Positions 1-6,461 of a stretch of 12,937 nt of DNA are shown in pieces. The stretch is from CAZGUH01 sp964529005 (GTDB lineage Bacteria > Actinomycetota > Acidimicrobiia > Acidimicrobiales > Ilumatobacteraceae). The notes beneath the pieces are model-generated. The model did no database searches. It had not been told where the DNA came from and saw nothing but the letters and a program-made list of their open reading frames with translations. Both the position numbers and the translations under genes were made by a program. The stretch covers positions 1 to 12,937 of the forward strand of contig CAZGUH010000072.1 in assembly GCA_964529005.1 (NCBI GenBank), read 5' to 3'. Every line of letters begins with the position of its first letter. The stretch's first letter is position 1.

Positions 1-20
1 GTGCTCGTCCGCTGCGTTGC

Positions 21-410
21 TCACAGCGTGTCCTTGTCCTCGCGCAGGGCGCCGATGCCGAGCCCCGTCGCCCCCGCGCCGAGGTCGCCGCCGGCCTCCG
101 CGGCGTCCGCTTCGGCTTCGACCGCGGTGATCGGCTGCGATGTGAACAGGTAGGTCCGCAGGAAGCGGTCGAGCGCCGGGTCGTTGCGCCGCAGCCACTC
201 GAGCGTCATCGCGGCGTGCTCCTTCTCCTCGTCGCGGTTGTGCCGCAGCACGGCGCGCAGCTCGTCGTCGGTGGTGGCGGCGATCCGCTGGTCGTACCAG
301 TCGACCGCTTCGAGCTCCTCCATGAGCGATGCCGTCGCACGGTGGCGCTCGATCGTCATCCGATCGAGCGCGGACTGGTCCTCGTGGAACGCGGCGCTGC
401 TGGCGGCCAT
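21..410 (-). CDS. Encapsulated ferritin-like protein (EncFtn)
   Basis: This 129-residue protein belongs to the encapsulated ferritin family. These proteins oxidise Fe(II) at a di-iron site formed between subunits of a ring-shaped decamer and pass the iron into an encapsulin shell for storage. The core is two helices: the first carries MEELEAVDWYDQR (residues 30-42) and the second NRDEEKEHAAMTLEW (58-72). Glu32, Glu62 and His65 match, even in number, the ferroxidase ligands I recall for Rhodospirillum rubrum EncFtn. After residue 95 comes an Ala/Gly/Glu-rich linker and then GLGIGALRE (116-124), a typical encapsulin cargo-loading peptide. The ATG at 410 is chosen because a GGGAGG ribosome site lies 6 bases upstream; a GTG at 437 would add nine residues but lacks such support. 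It lies 75 bases downstream of the carboxylase gene on the same strand. The shell gene is expected beyond base 1 and is not visible. Family call very sure; presence of a shell is inference. Confidence 0.93.
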   Translation of the reverse strand: MAASSAAFHEDQSALDRMTIERHRATASLMEELEAVDWYDQRIAATTDDELRAVLRHNRDEEKEHAAMTLEWLRRNDPALDRFLRTYLFTSQPITAVEAEADAAEAGGDLGAGATGLGIGALREDKDTL

Positions 411-485
411 CGAAACCTCCCGTCGGGCGAACGTCACCGCCCACCTACCCCGCTCGGGCGCGTTCGAACCGAGATCGAGGGCGAT

Positions 486-2012
486 TCAGCCGATCGAGAC
501 CGCGTTGCGCTTCGGGATCGCGTCGCGATCGACGGGATCGGCCGTGCGGAAGCGGCGGATGAGCTCCTCGCGCAGGCCCTCGAACGGCACGACGGCGTCG
601 ATCACGAGCTCGCTCGCCAAGCGGTAGAGATCGACGTCGGCTTCGTATTCCTCGCGGCGCGCGGTGACGAACGCCGCCCGTTCGTCGGGGTCGTCGATCG
701 CCGCGATCTTGTTCGCGTAGACCGCGTTCACCGCCGCCTCCGGACCCATGACGGCGATCTTGGCGGTCGGCAGCGCGATCGTGGCGAGCGGGTCGAACGC
801 TGGTCCGCACATCGCGTAGAGCCCCGCTCCGTACGCCTTACGCACGATCACGCAGATCTTCGGCACGGTGGCCTCCGTGACCGCGGTGACCATGCGGGCG
901 CCGCGGCGGATGATCCCGGCGCGCTCGACCTGGGTGCCGATCATGAAACCGGGGACGTCGGCGAGGAACAGCAGCGGGATGTTGTAGGCGTTGCACATCC
1001 AGATGAAGCGCGCCGCCTTGTCGGCCGTCTCACCGAAGAGCACACCGCCCTTGTGCATCGGGTTGTTGGCCACGATGCCGATCGAATGGCCGTCGAGGTA
1101 GGCGAACGCGGTGATCAGCTCCGGGGCGAACAGCGGCTTGATCTCGAGCAGCGATCCGGCGTCGACGATGCCGTCGATGACGCTGTGCATCGAGTAGCCC
1201 TGGCTCTCCTCGGCGGGCAGGGCAGCGCGCGTCAGCGCCCGTGCAGGCGGTTCGGGGGCGACCGTGGGCGCCACCTCGCGCCATGATCCGGGGAGGCGGG
1301 CGAACAGCACGCGCGCCTGCTCGAGCGCGTCGGCGTCGTCGGTGGCGAGGTTGTCGCCGCAGCCCGAGACCGACGCGTGCATGCGCGCGCCGCCCATCTC
1401 CTCCAGTGTGACGTCCTCGCCGATGACCTCCTTGGCCATGCGCGGCGAGCCGAGGTACATCGACGCGTTGCCCTCCACCATGATGACGATGTCGCAGAAG
1501 GCCGGGATGTACGCGCCGCCCGCGGCCGACGGGCCGAACAGGCAGCAGATCTGCGGCGCGCGCCCGGACAGCTTCACCTGGTTGGAGAAGATCCGTCCAG
1601 CGCCGCGGCGGCCGGGGAACAGCTCGACCTGGTCGGTGATGCGCGCTCCGGCCGAGTCGACCAACCAGAAGATCGGCAGCTCGTGGCGCAGGGCGTGCTC
1701 GGTCATGCGGACGATCTTCTCGACCGTCCGGGCGCCCCACGAGCCGGCCTTCACCGTCGGATCGTTGGCCACGACGCACACCGGCCGCCCGTCGACCTCG
1801 GCGACGCCGGTGACCACACCGTCGGCGGGCAGGTCGCGCGCCAGGGTGTTGGCCAGCAGCCCGTCCTCGACGAACGTGCCCTCGTCGACGAGCAGCGCGA
1901 TGCGGTCGCGGACGAACAGCTTGCGTTGGCGCGCGAGCTTCTCGCCTTCGCGGGCGAGGTTGCCCTGGAGGGCCCGCTGGGCGCGCTCGGCGAGGTCGAG
2001 GTGGTCGTCCAT
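486..2012 (-). CDS. Acyl-CoA carboxylase, carboxyltransferase (beta) subunit
   Basis: This 508-residue protein is the carboxyltransferase half of a biotin-dependent acyl-CoA carboxylase (propionyl-, methylcrotonyl- or geranyl-CoA carboxylase type), which moves CO2 from carboxybiotin onto an acyl-CoA. It has two crotonase-like halves. The first shows VDSAGARI (118-125) and GPSAAGGAYIP (160-170), the second DVPGF (352-356) and RKAYGAG (391-397). These glycine-rich turns form the two oxyanion holes. Length is normal for the family (about 510-530). The start is the ATG whose A is also the last base of the upstream dehydrogenase stop codon (TGATG), so translation is probably coupled. An open frame continues 390 bases further upstream, but that part is the shadow of the dehydrogenase gene. 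Substrate cannot be fixed from sequence; the motifs differ from those I recall for classical methylcrotonyl-CoA carboxylase (DSGGA there, DSAGA here). No biotin carboxylase or biotin carrier gene is in the window. Confidence 0.93.
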   Translation of the reverse strand: MDDHLDLAERAQRALQGNLAREGEKLARQRKLFVRDRIALLVDEGTFVEDGLLANTLARDLPADGVVTGVAEVDGRPVCVVANDPTVKAGSWGARTVEKIVRMTEHALRHELPIFWLVDSAGARITDQVELFPGRRGAGRIFSNQVKLSGRAPQICCLFGPSAAGGAYIPAFCDIVIMVEGNASMYLGSPRMAKEVIGEDVTLEEMGGARMHASVSGCGDNLATDDADALEQARVLFARLPGSWREVAPTVAPEPPARALTRAALPAEESQGYSMHSVIDGIVDAGSLLEIKPLFAPELITAFAYLDGHSIGIVANNPMHKGGVLFGETADKAARFIWMCNAYNIPLLFLADVPGFMIGTQVERAGIIRRGARMVTAVTEATVPKICVIVRKAYGAGLYAMCGPAFDPLATIALPTAKIAVMGPEAAVNAVYANKIAAIDDPDERAAFVTARREEYEADVDLYRLASELVIDAVVPFEGLREELIRRFRTADPVDRDAIPKRNAVSIG

Positions 2013-3154
2013 CAGCAGTCCAGCCCGAGGCCGCGAGCGATCACGACCCGTTGGATCTCGCTCGTGCCCTCGCCGATCTCGAGGATCTTCGCGTCGCGGT
2101 AGAAGCGCACGATCGGAGTCTCCTCGATGAAGCCCGCGCCGCCGAGGATCTGCGTCGCGACCCGGGTCGCGCTGACGGCGGACTCGGTGCTGTAGAGCTT
2201 CGCCATCGCCGCCAGCTGCTTGAACGGCTGGCCGGCGTCCTTCAGGGCGGCAGCCTTGTAGGTCAGGTTGCGGGCGTTCTCGACCGCGACGGCGAGATCG
2301 GCCAACTGGAACGCGACGCCCTGGAAACGCCCGATCGGCCCGCCGAACGCGTGGCGTGTCTTGGCGTGCTCGACCGCCGCGTCGAGGCAGGCCTGCGCGC
2401 ATCCGACGGCGAGCGCCGAGATCGCGATCCGGCCGTCGTCGAGGATCGCGAGGAAGTTGCGGAAGCCTTCACCGGGCCGCCCGAGCAGGTTGTCGGCGGG
2501 GACGCGGCAACCGTCGAGCGTCAGCCCGTGGGTGTCGCTGGCGTGCCACCCGAGCTTGCGGTACGCCGGCTCGACGATCAGGCCCGGGGTCCCGGAGGGG
2601 ACGACGAACGCCGAGATGCCTTCCGACGTCCGCGCTGTGACCGTGACGACGGACGTGATCGGTGTGCCCGAGTTCGTGATGAACGCCTTCGCCCCGTCGA
2701 TGACCCACTCGCCGGAGCGCTCGTCGAGCACGGCGCGGGTGCGCGTGCTGCCCGCGTCGCTGCCCGCGTCGGGCTCGGTCAAGCCGAACGCCCCGAGCGC
2801 CCGGCCGGCGATGAGGTCGGGCAGCCAGCGGTGCTTCTGATCCTCCGTGCCGAACCGGTAGATCGGGTTGATGCCGAGGCCCACGCCCGCGGACAGCGTG
2901 ATGCCCAGCGACTGATCGACCCGGCCGATCTCCTCGATCGCGATGCACAGGCTCGTGAAGTCGCCGCCGGATCCGCCCCATTCGTGCGGGAAGACGAGCC
3001 CGAACAGGCCGAGCTCAGCCATCGCCTGCACCGCCTCCAGAGGCAGCTCGCCGCGAGCGTTCCATTCCTCGACGTGCGGGGCGAGCTCGCGCCGGGCGAA
3101 GTCGCGCACGACGTCGCGGAACTGATCGTGTTCGACGGTGGACGTGGTGGTCAT
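2012..3154 (-). CDS. Acyl-CoA dehydrogenase (FAD-dependent)
   Basis: This 380-residue flavoenzyme would oxidise an acyl-CoA to the trans-2-enoyl-CoA and pass electrons to electron-transfer flavoprotein. An alpha-helical N-terminal domain is followed by the beta-barrel FAD-binding signature FGLTEPDAGSDAG (123-135) and FITNSG. The C-terminal helical domain ends with DAKILEIGEGTSEIQR (354-369). Glu362 in the GEGT motif is at the classical catalytic-base position of medium- and short-chain dehydrogenases. Isovaleryl-CoA dehydrogenases, as I recall, have GAGT there and use a glutamate elsewhere, so a plain isovaleryl-CoA assignment is not supported. The ATG at 3154 is preceded by a strong GGGAGGGAA ribosome site. 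It is the first gene of the leftward operon and is divergent from a TetR gene across a palindrome. Exact acyl substrate unknown; short or branched chain is likely from the carboxylase partner. Confidence 0.95.
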   Translation of the reverse strand: MTTTSTVEHDQFRDVVRDFARRELAPHVEEWNARGELPLEAVQAMAELGLFGLVFPHEWGGSGGDFTSLCIAIEEIGRVDQSLGITLSAGVGLGINPIYRFGTEDQKHRWLPDLIAGRALGAFGLTEPDAGSDAGSTRTRAVLDERSGEWVIDGAKAFITNSGTPITSVVTVTARTSEGISAFVVPSGTPGLIVEPAYRKLGWHASDTHGLTLDGCRVPADNLLGRPGEGFRNFLAILDDGRIAISALAVGCAQACLDAAVEHAKTRHAFGGPIGRFQGVAFQLADLAVAVENARNLTYKAAALKDAGQPFKQLAAMAKLYSTESAVSATRVATQILGGAGFIEETPIVRFYRDAKILEIGEGTSEIQRVVIARGLGLDC

Positions 3155-3202
3155 CGATCTTCCCTCCCAGCTCGCCCGAGGGCCGGCGCGCCGCCAGACC
3201 TG

Positions 3203-3231
3203 AACGCTCGCTAAGGAGCTTAGCGCGCGTT
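3203..3231. promoter_or_regulatory. 29-base palindrome, probable TetR operator
   Basis: The element reads AACGC, one mismatch, CGCTAAG, the spacer GAG, CTTAGCG, one mismatch, GCGTT. Twelve of 14 base pairs around the central A at 3217 are complementary. It lies in the 89-base gap between the divergent acyl-CoA dehydrogenase and TetR genes and ends 13 bases before the TetR start codon. A TANNNT-type -10 hexamer (TAAAGT, 3231-3236) abuts it on the plus strand, and TAAGCT inside it could serve the minus strand. Size and place fit an operator through which the TetR protein represses both itself and the dehydrogenase-carboxylase operon. Binding is inferred. Confidence 0.8.
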
Positions 3232-3243
3232 AAAGTGGCGTGC

Positions 3244-3867
3244 ATGCCCGCGTCCCGCCGACCCGCAGCCTCGCGTCCGGCGACGTCACGGCGCGGCGAG
3301 ATCGTGCGCCTCGCTGCGGCGCTCTTCGCGGAGCGCGGCTTCGGCTCCGTGACCGTCGACGACATCGGCGCAGCCGCCGGTGTCTCCGGTCCTGCTCTCT
3401 ACCACCACTTCGACGGGAAGGAGGCGCTGCTCGGCGAGATGCTCGTCGGGATCAGCAAGTCGTTGCTCGATCGCGGGCGCGCTCTCGCCGCGTCGTCGTC
3501 CGGCCCGGCCTTGATCGACGAGCTGATCGCCATGCACGTCGACTTCGCCCTCGACGACCGGGCGCTGATCACCGTGCACTTCCGCGACCTCGTGCACGCC
3601 AGCGAGGCGGATCGCCGCCAGGTGCGCACGCTCCAGAACGCCTACGTCGACATCTGGGTGTCCGCGCTCACCGACGCCGGCGTCGCCGATCGCCGCGCCG
3701 CGCGTGCCGCCGTGCACGCCGTGCTCGGTCTGGTCAACTCCACCCCCTTCAGCGCCCGGCTGAAGCGTGACGAGATGCAGCAGATGTTGATCACGATGGC
3801 GTCGGCGGCGCTGTCCTCGGTCACCGCCGCTGCGCCGCGCCATCTGCGCGGCGCGAGGTCGGCGTGA
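3244..3867 (+). CDS. TetR/AcrR-family transcriptional regulator
   Basis: This 207-residue protein is a one-component repressor of the TetR family. The N-terminal helix-turn-helix spans about residues 18-63: EIVRLAAALFAERGFGSVTV, then DDIGAAAGVSGPALYHHFDGK, a textbook TetR recognition helix. The rest is an all-helical ligand domain with no recognisable ligand motif. It is divergent from the acyl-CoA dehydrogenase, so an acyl-CoA ligand is a reasonable inference. No Shine-Dalgarno sequence precedes the ATG at 3244. A -10-like TAAAGT ends about 7 bases upstream, so the message may be leaderless. A GTG at 3235 would add three residues and cannot be excluded. The MaoC-type gene follows after 43 bases on the same strand and is probably co-transcribed. 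Confidence 0.92.
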   Translation: MPASRRPAASRPATSRRGEIVRLAAALFAERGFGSVTVDDIGAAAGVSGPALYHHFDGKEALLGEMLVGISKSLLDRGRALAASSSGPALIDELIAMHVDFALDDRALITVHFRDLVHASEADRRQVRTLQNAYVDIWVSALTDAGVADRRAARAAVHAVLGLVNSTPFSARLKRDEMQQMLITMASAALSSVTAAAPRHLRGARSA

Positions 3868-3910
3868 CGCGCCGCGGCGCCGGCGCGGCCGCACCCACGA
3901 AGGAGGAGAT

Positions 3911-4369
3911 GTGAAAGCGCTCGGACGCTGGTTGGAGGACCTCACCGTCGGCACGGTGATCGAGCACGCGATCACGCGCACGATCACCGAAGGCGACAAC
4001 GTGCAGTTCACCACGATGACGATGAACGTGCAGCCGCTGCACCTCGACGCTCAGTACGCGGCGACGACCGAGTTCGGCGAGCCGCTGGTCAACAGCATGC
4101 TGACGATGTCGCTGCTCGTCGGCATCAGCGTGCTGGAGACCACCCACGGCACGTTGATCGCCAACCTCGGCATCGAGGAGGTGTCGTTCCCGACCCCGGT
4201 GAAGCACGGCGACACGATCCACGCCGAGACGGAGGTCGTCGACGCGCGCCCGTCGCGCTCGCGCCCTGGCGACGGTGTCGTGGTGTTCGAGCACCGCGCG
4301 TTCAACCAGCGCGGCGAGCTCGTGTGCCGGTGCCGCAGGCCGGCGTTGATGCGGGGTCGCCCGCGGTGA
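3911..4369 (+). CDS. MaoC-family hotdog hydratase (itaconyl/mesaconyl-CoA hydratase-like)
   Basis: This 152-residue single-hotdog protein belongs to the MaoC / (R)-specific enoyl-CoA hydratase superfamily, which adds water to 2-enoyl-CoAs. The active-site region reads FTTMTMNVQPLHLDAQYA (33-50), followed by TEFGEPLVNS. His44 and Asp46 fit the hydratase signature. However, the position of the catalytic Asp of PhaJ-type hydratases (Asp31 in Aeromonas caviae PhaJ, SEDFNPLHLD) is Asn39 here, and the later HGM-type motif is NSM. This may be a subfamily feature or may indicate a changed reaction. The start is a GTG at 3911 behind AAGGAGG. It closes the TetR operon and converges with the PAS-LuxR gene, with 3 bases between stop codons and no visible terminator. 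A similar gene (Rv2499c, as I recall) sits in the M. tuberculosis leucine/itaconate locus, so hydration of 3-methylglutaconyl- or itaconyl-CoA is plausible but unproven. Confidence 0.85.
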   Translation: MKALGRWLEDLTVGTVIEHAITRTITEGDNVQFTTMTMNVQPLHLDAQYAATTEFGEPLVNSMLTMSLLVGISVLETTHGTLIANLGIEEVSFPTPVKHGDTIHAETEVVDARPSRSRPGDGVVVFEHRAFNQRGELVCRCRRPALMRGRPR

Positions 4370-4372
4370 CGG

Positions 4373-4975
4373 TCAGGTGTCGCGATCGACGAGGCGCTGG
4401 ACGAGCTCGGCGGTCGTCGACGTCGCGTACTTGCGCATGAGCTGCGCCCGGTAGACCTCCACCGTCCGGTGGCTGAGGCCGAGCGCCTCGCCGATCTGCT
4501 TGCTGGTGCGCCCGCTGATCAGCAACGTGGCGACCTCTCGCTCGCGCGGCGTCAGGCTGACGCGCCCGCTGAGCAGTGGGCGCACCGCGGACAGGTCCTC
4601 GAACACCCAGATGCCGGCGCGGTGCGGGTCGGCGCGGTCGAGCGCGCGGCCGATCACGTGGCACCAGAACAGCTCGCCGGTCGCGCTCCCCGGCTCGCGC
4701 TTCATGATCCGCTCGTCGGCGTACCGACCGGTCTCGTCCAGCTCGTGGACGATCAGCGAGCCGATGCGCTCGAACTCCTCGGCGCTCGGATAGAGCACCT
4801 GGAACGACTTGCCGACGAGGTCGCCGCGGGAGGTGCGGAACATCGTGGCGAGCTGCTCGTTGCAGTCGATGATCGTGCGATCGCGCGAGACCGCCATGCC
4901 GACGGGCGCTTGCTCGAACGCGAGCCGGTAGTCGGCGGCGGGCAATCCGGGGCGCTCGCTCACGACGTCGGTCAT
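4373..4975 (-). CDS. PAS domain - LuxR (FixJ/NarL-type) transcriptional regulator
   Basis: This 200-residue regulator has an N-terminal PAS sensor (about 14-130: YRLAFEQAPVGMAVS, CNEQLATMF, VGKSF) and a C-terminal LuxR-type helix-turn-helix (about 139-197: LTPREREVATLLISGRTSKQIGEALGL, then SHRTVEVYRAQLM). There is no receiver domain and no membrane segment, so it is probably a one-component cytoplasmic sensor of a small molecule or redox state. The open frame runs far upstream of 4975, but that part lies antisense to scoA and is not protein-like. The ATG at 4975 places the PAS domain at a normal distance. No ribosome site precedes it; instead a perfect inverted repeat ends on its A, so the gene may be leaderless, or a GTG at codon 5 may be the start. 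It is divergent from scoA-scoB, which it probably controls. Confidence 0.88.
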   Translation of the reverse strand: MTDVVSERPGLPAADYRLAFEQAPVGMAVSRDRTIIDCNEQLATMFRTSRGDLVGKSFQVLYPSAEEFERIGSLIVHELDETGRYADERIMKREPGSATGELFWCHVIGRALDRADPHRAGIWVFEDLSAVRPLLSGRVSLTPREREVATLLISGRTSKQIGEALGLSHRTVEVYRAQLMRKYATSTTAELVQRLVDRDT

Positions 4976-4998
4976 ACTACGTAGCCGACTACGTAGTA
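4975..4998. promoter_or_regulatory. Perfect 10+10 inverted repeat, probable LuxR-type operator
   Basis: TACTACGTAG, the 4-base spacer CCGA, then CTACGTAGTA: ten of ten pairs match. Each arm also contains the self-palindrome CTACGTAG, so the same 8-mer occurs twice, 12 bases apart. The repeat lies between the PAS-LuxR gene and scoA, and its first base is the first base of the LuxR start codon. A -10-like TACAGT (4997-5002) for scoA overlaps the other end. The 24-base size suits a dimeric NarL/FixJ-type regulator. A role as its autoregulated operator is inferred. Confidence 0.75.
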
Positions 4999-5047
4999 CA
5001 GTGCCGAAGCGAATCCTGTCAGGCCCGACGCACGGGGGGACGATGGC

Positions 5048-5776
5048 ATGAACAAGGTGTATCCGAGCGCAGCCGCAGCGCTCAAGGATCTGGTCCACGA
5101 CGGCCAGTTGCTCGCCGTCGGCGGGTTCGGGCTCTGCGGCATCCCCGAGGCGTTGATCGAGGCGCTGCGCGACACCGGGCGCCGGGACCTGACGGTGATC
5201 TCGAACAACGCCGGGGTCGACGGCTTCGGCCTCGGCAAGCTGCTCGAGACGCGCCAGATCCGCAAGATGATCTCGAGCTACGTCGGTGAGAACAAGGAGT
5301 TCGAGCGGCAGTTCCTGGCCGGCGAGCTGGAGATCGAGTTCACCCCCCAAGGCACGCTCGCCGAGAGGCTGCGCGCCGGAGGCGCGGGGGTGCCGGCGTT
5401 CTTCACGCGCACCGGTGTCGGCACGATGGTCGCCGAGGGAAAGGAGACCCGCGAGTTCGACGGCGTCACCTACGTCCTCGAGCGCGCGTTGCTGCCCGAG
5501 GTCTCCCTCGTCAAGGCGCAAAAGGCCGACCACGCCGGCAACCTCGTGTTCCGTCGCACGGCGCGGAACTTCAACCCGGCGGTCGCGATGGCGGGCAGGG
5601 TGACGGTGGTCGAGGTCGAGGAACTGGTCCCCAACGGCGCGATCGATCCGGATGCCGTGCACCTGCCCGGCATCTACGTGCACCGGTTGGTGGTCAACGC
5701 AGATCCGGAGAAGCGCATCGAGAAGCGCACGGTGAGCACGCCGGCCACCGCCGGCGTCGGAACGGAGCGAGGCTGA
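5048..5776 (+). CDS. scoA: Succinyl-CoA:3-ketoacid CoA-transferase subunit A
   Basis: This 242-residue protein is the alpha subunit of a 3-oxoacid CoA-transferase, which moves CoA from succinyl-CoA to acetoacetate. That activates acetoacetate for thiolysis to acetyl-CoA. The class I CoA-transferase signature GGFGLCGIP is at 25-33. Further typical blocks are VISNNAGVDGFGLGKLL, KMISSYVGENKEFERQFLAG and PQGTLAERLRAGGAGVPAFF. These resemble ScoA more than the 3-oxoadipate enzyme PcaI, although related acids cannot be excluded. The ATG at 5048 has GGGGGGA 7 bases upstream; an ATG at 5043 is out of frame and runs straight into a stop. It forms a tight pair with scoB and is divergent from the PAS-LuxR gene. 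Normal length, no missing motif seen. Confidence 0.94.
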   Translation: MNKVYPSAAAALKDLVHDGQLLAVGGFGLCGIPEALIEALRDTGRRDLTVISNNAGVDGFGLGKLLETRQIRKMISSYVGENKEFERQFLAGELEIEFTPQGTLAERLRAGGAGVPAFFTRTGVGTMVAEGKETREFDGVTYVLERALLPEVSLVKAQKADHAGNLVFRRTARNFNPAVAMAGRVTVVEVEELVPNGAIDPDAVHLPGIYVHRLVVNADPEKRIEKRTVSTPATAGVGTERG

Positions 5777-5777
5777 C

Positions 5778-6416
5778 ATGGCATGGACACGTGACCAGAT
5801 GGCCGCACGGGCGGCTCGTGAGCTCCAGGACGGCTTCTACGTCAACCTGGGGATCGGCATGCCGACCCTCGTGGCCAACTATGTGCCGGCCGGCATCGAG
5901 GTGTGGCTCCAGAGCGAGAACGGCATGCTCGGCGTCGGGCCGTTCCCGACCGAAGATCAGGTCGACGCGGATCTGATCAACGCCGGCAAGGAGACCGTGA
6001 CGACGCTGCCGGGATCGTCGATCTTCGGGTCGCACGACAGCTTCGCGATGATCCGCGGCGGCAAGATCGACCTCAGCATCCTCGGCGCGATGCAGGTCAG
6101 CGAGCGCGGCGACCTCGCCAACTGGATGATCCCCGGCAAGATGGTCAAGGGGATGGGCGGCGCGATGGACCTCGTCGCGGGCGTGGGCCGCGTGGTCGTG
6201 CTGATGGAGCACGTGGCGACGAGCCGCGACGGGGAGGTCTCGATGAAGATCCTTCCGGAGTGCACGTTGCCCCTCACGGGTGTCGGCGTCGTCGACCGCA
6301 TCATCACCGATCTCGCGGTGATCGACGTCGTCGACGACGGTCTGCATGTCGTCGAGCTCGCCGATGGCGTCTCGCTCGACGAGGTGCAGTCGAAGACCGG
6401 CGTGCCGCTGCGCTGA
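5778..6416 (+). CDS. scoB: Succinyl-CoA:3-ketoacid CoA-transferase subunit B
   Basis: This 212-residue beta subunit carries the catalytic glutamate that forms the enzyme-CoA thioester: Glu47 in QSENGMLG (45-52). Other typical blocks are GIGMPTLVANYVP (25-37), LPGSSIFGSHDSFAMIRGG, GAMDLVAG and CTLPLTGVGVVDRIITDLAV. The start codon lies one base after the scoA stop codon, so the subunits are made together. Together they would dispose of acetoacetate released by leucine or related branched-chain catabolism, or reclaim it as acetyl-CoA. The reading frame ends normally, and about 45 bases later an AT-rich promoter-like region starts the next transcription unit. Confidence 0.94.
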   Translation: MAWTRDQMAARAARELQDGFYVNLGIGMPTLVANYVPAGIEVWLQSENGMLGVGPFPTEDQVDADLINAGKETVTTLPGSSIFGSHDSFAMIRGGKIDLSILGAMQVSERGDLANWMIPGKMVKGMGGAMDLVAGVGRVVVLMEHVATSRDGEVSMKILPECTLPLTGVGVVDRIITDLAVIDVVDDGLHVVELADGVSLDEVQSKTGVPLR

Positions 6417-6461
6417 CGCGCCGCTCACACTCGCTCGCACCGCGGCCCGGTCGGCCCGAGC

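Noticed and set aside
411..485. Independent promoter or terminator between the carboxylase and ferritin genes
   Set aside because: No AT-rich -10, no convincing hairpin and no palindrome beyond TTCGAA were seen. Only the ferritin ribosome site is clear.
216..1286. A 356-codon open frame on the plus strand
   Set aside because: It is antisense to the ferritin and carboxylase genes, with a repetitive Asp/Arg/Val/His-rich translation. Absence of stops is due to GC bias.
2013..2402. N-terminal extension of the carboxylase frame
   Set aside because: It overlaps the C-terminal coding part of the acyl-CoA dehydrogenase in another frame. The TGATG junction at 2012 gives the natural start.
4976..5779. 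An open frame that would extend the PAS-LuxR protein by 268 residues at its N-terminus
   Set aside because: This part is exactly antisense to scoA, is rich in Arg, Asp, His and Gly as is usual for shadow frames in GC-rich DNA, and has no domain. The real start fits the PAS domain at 4975.
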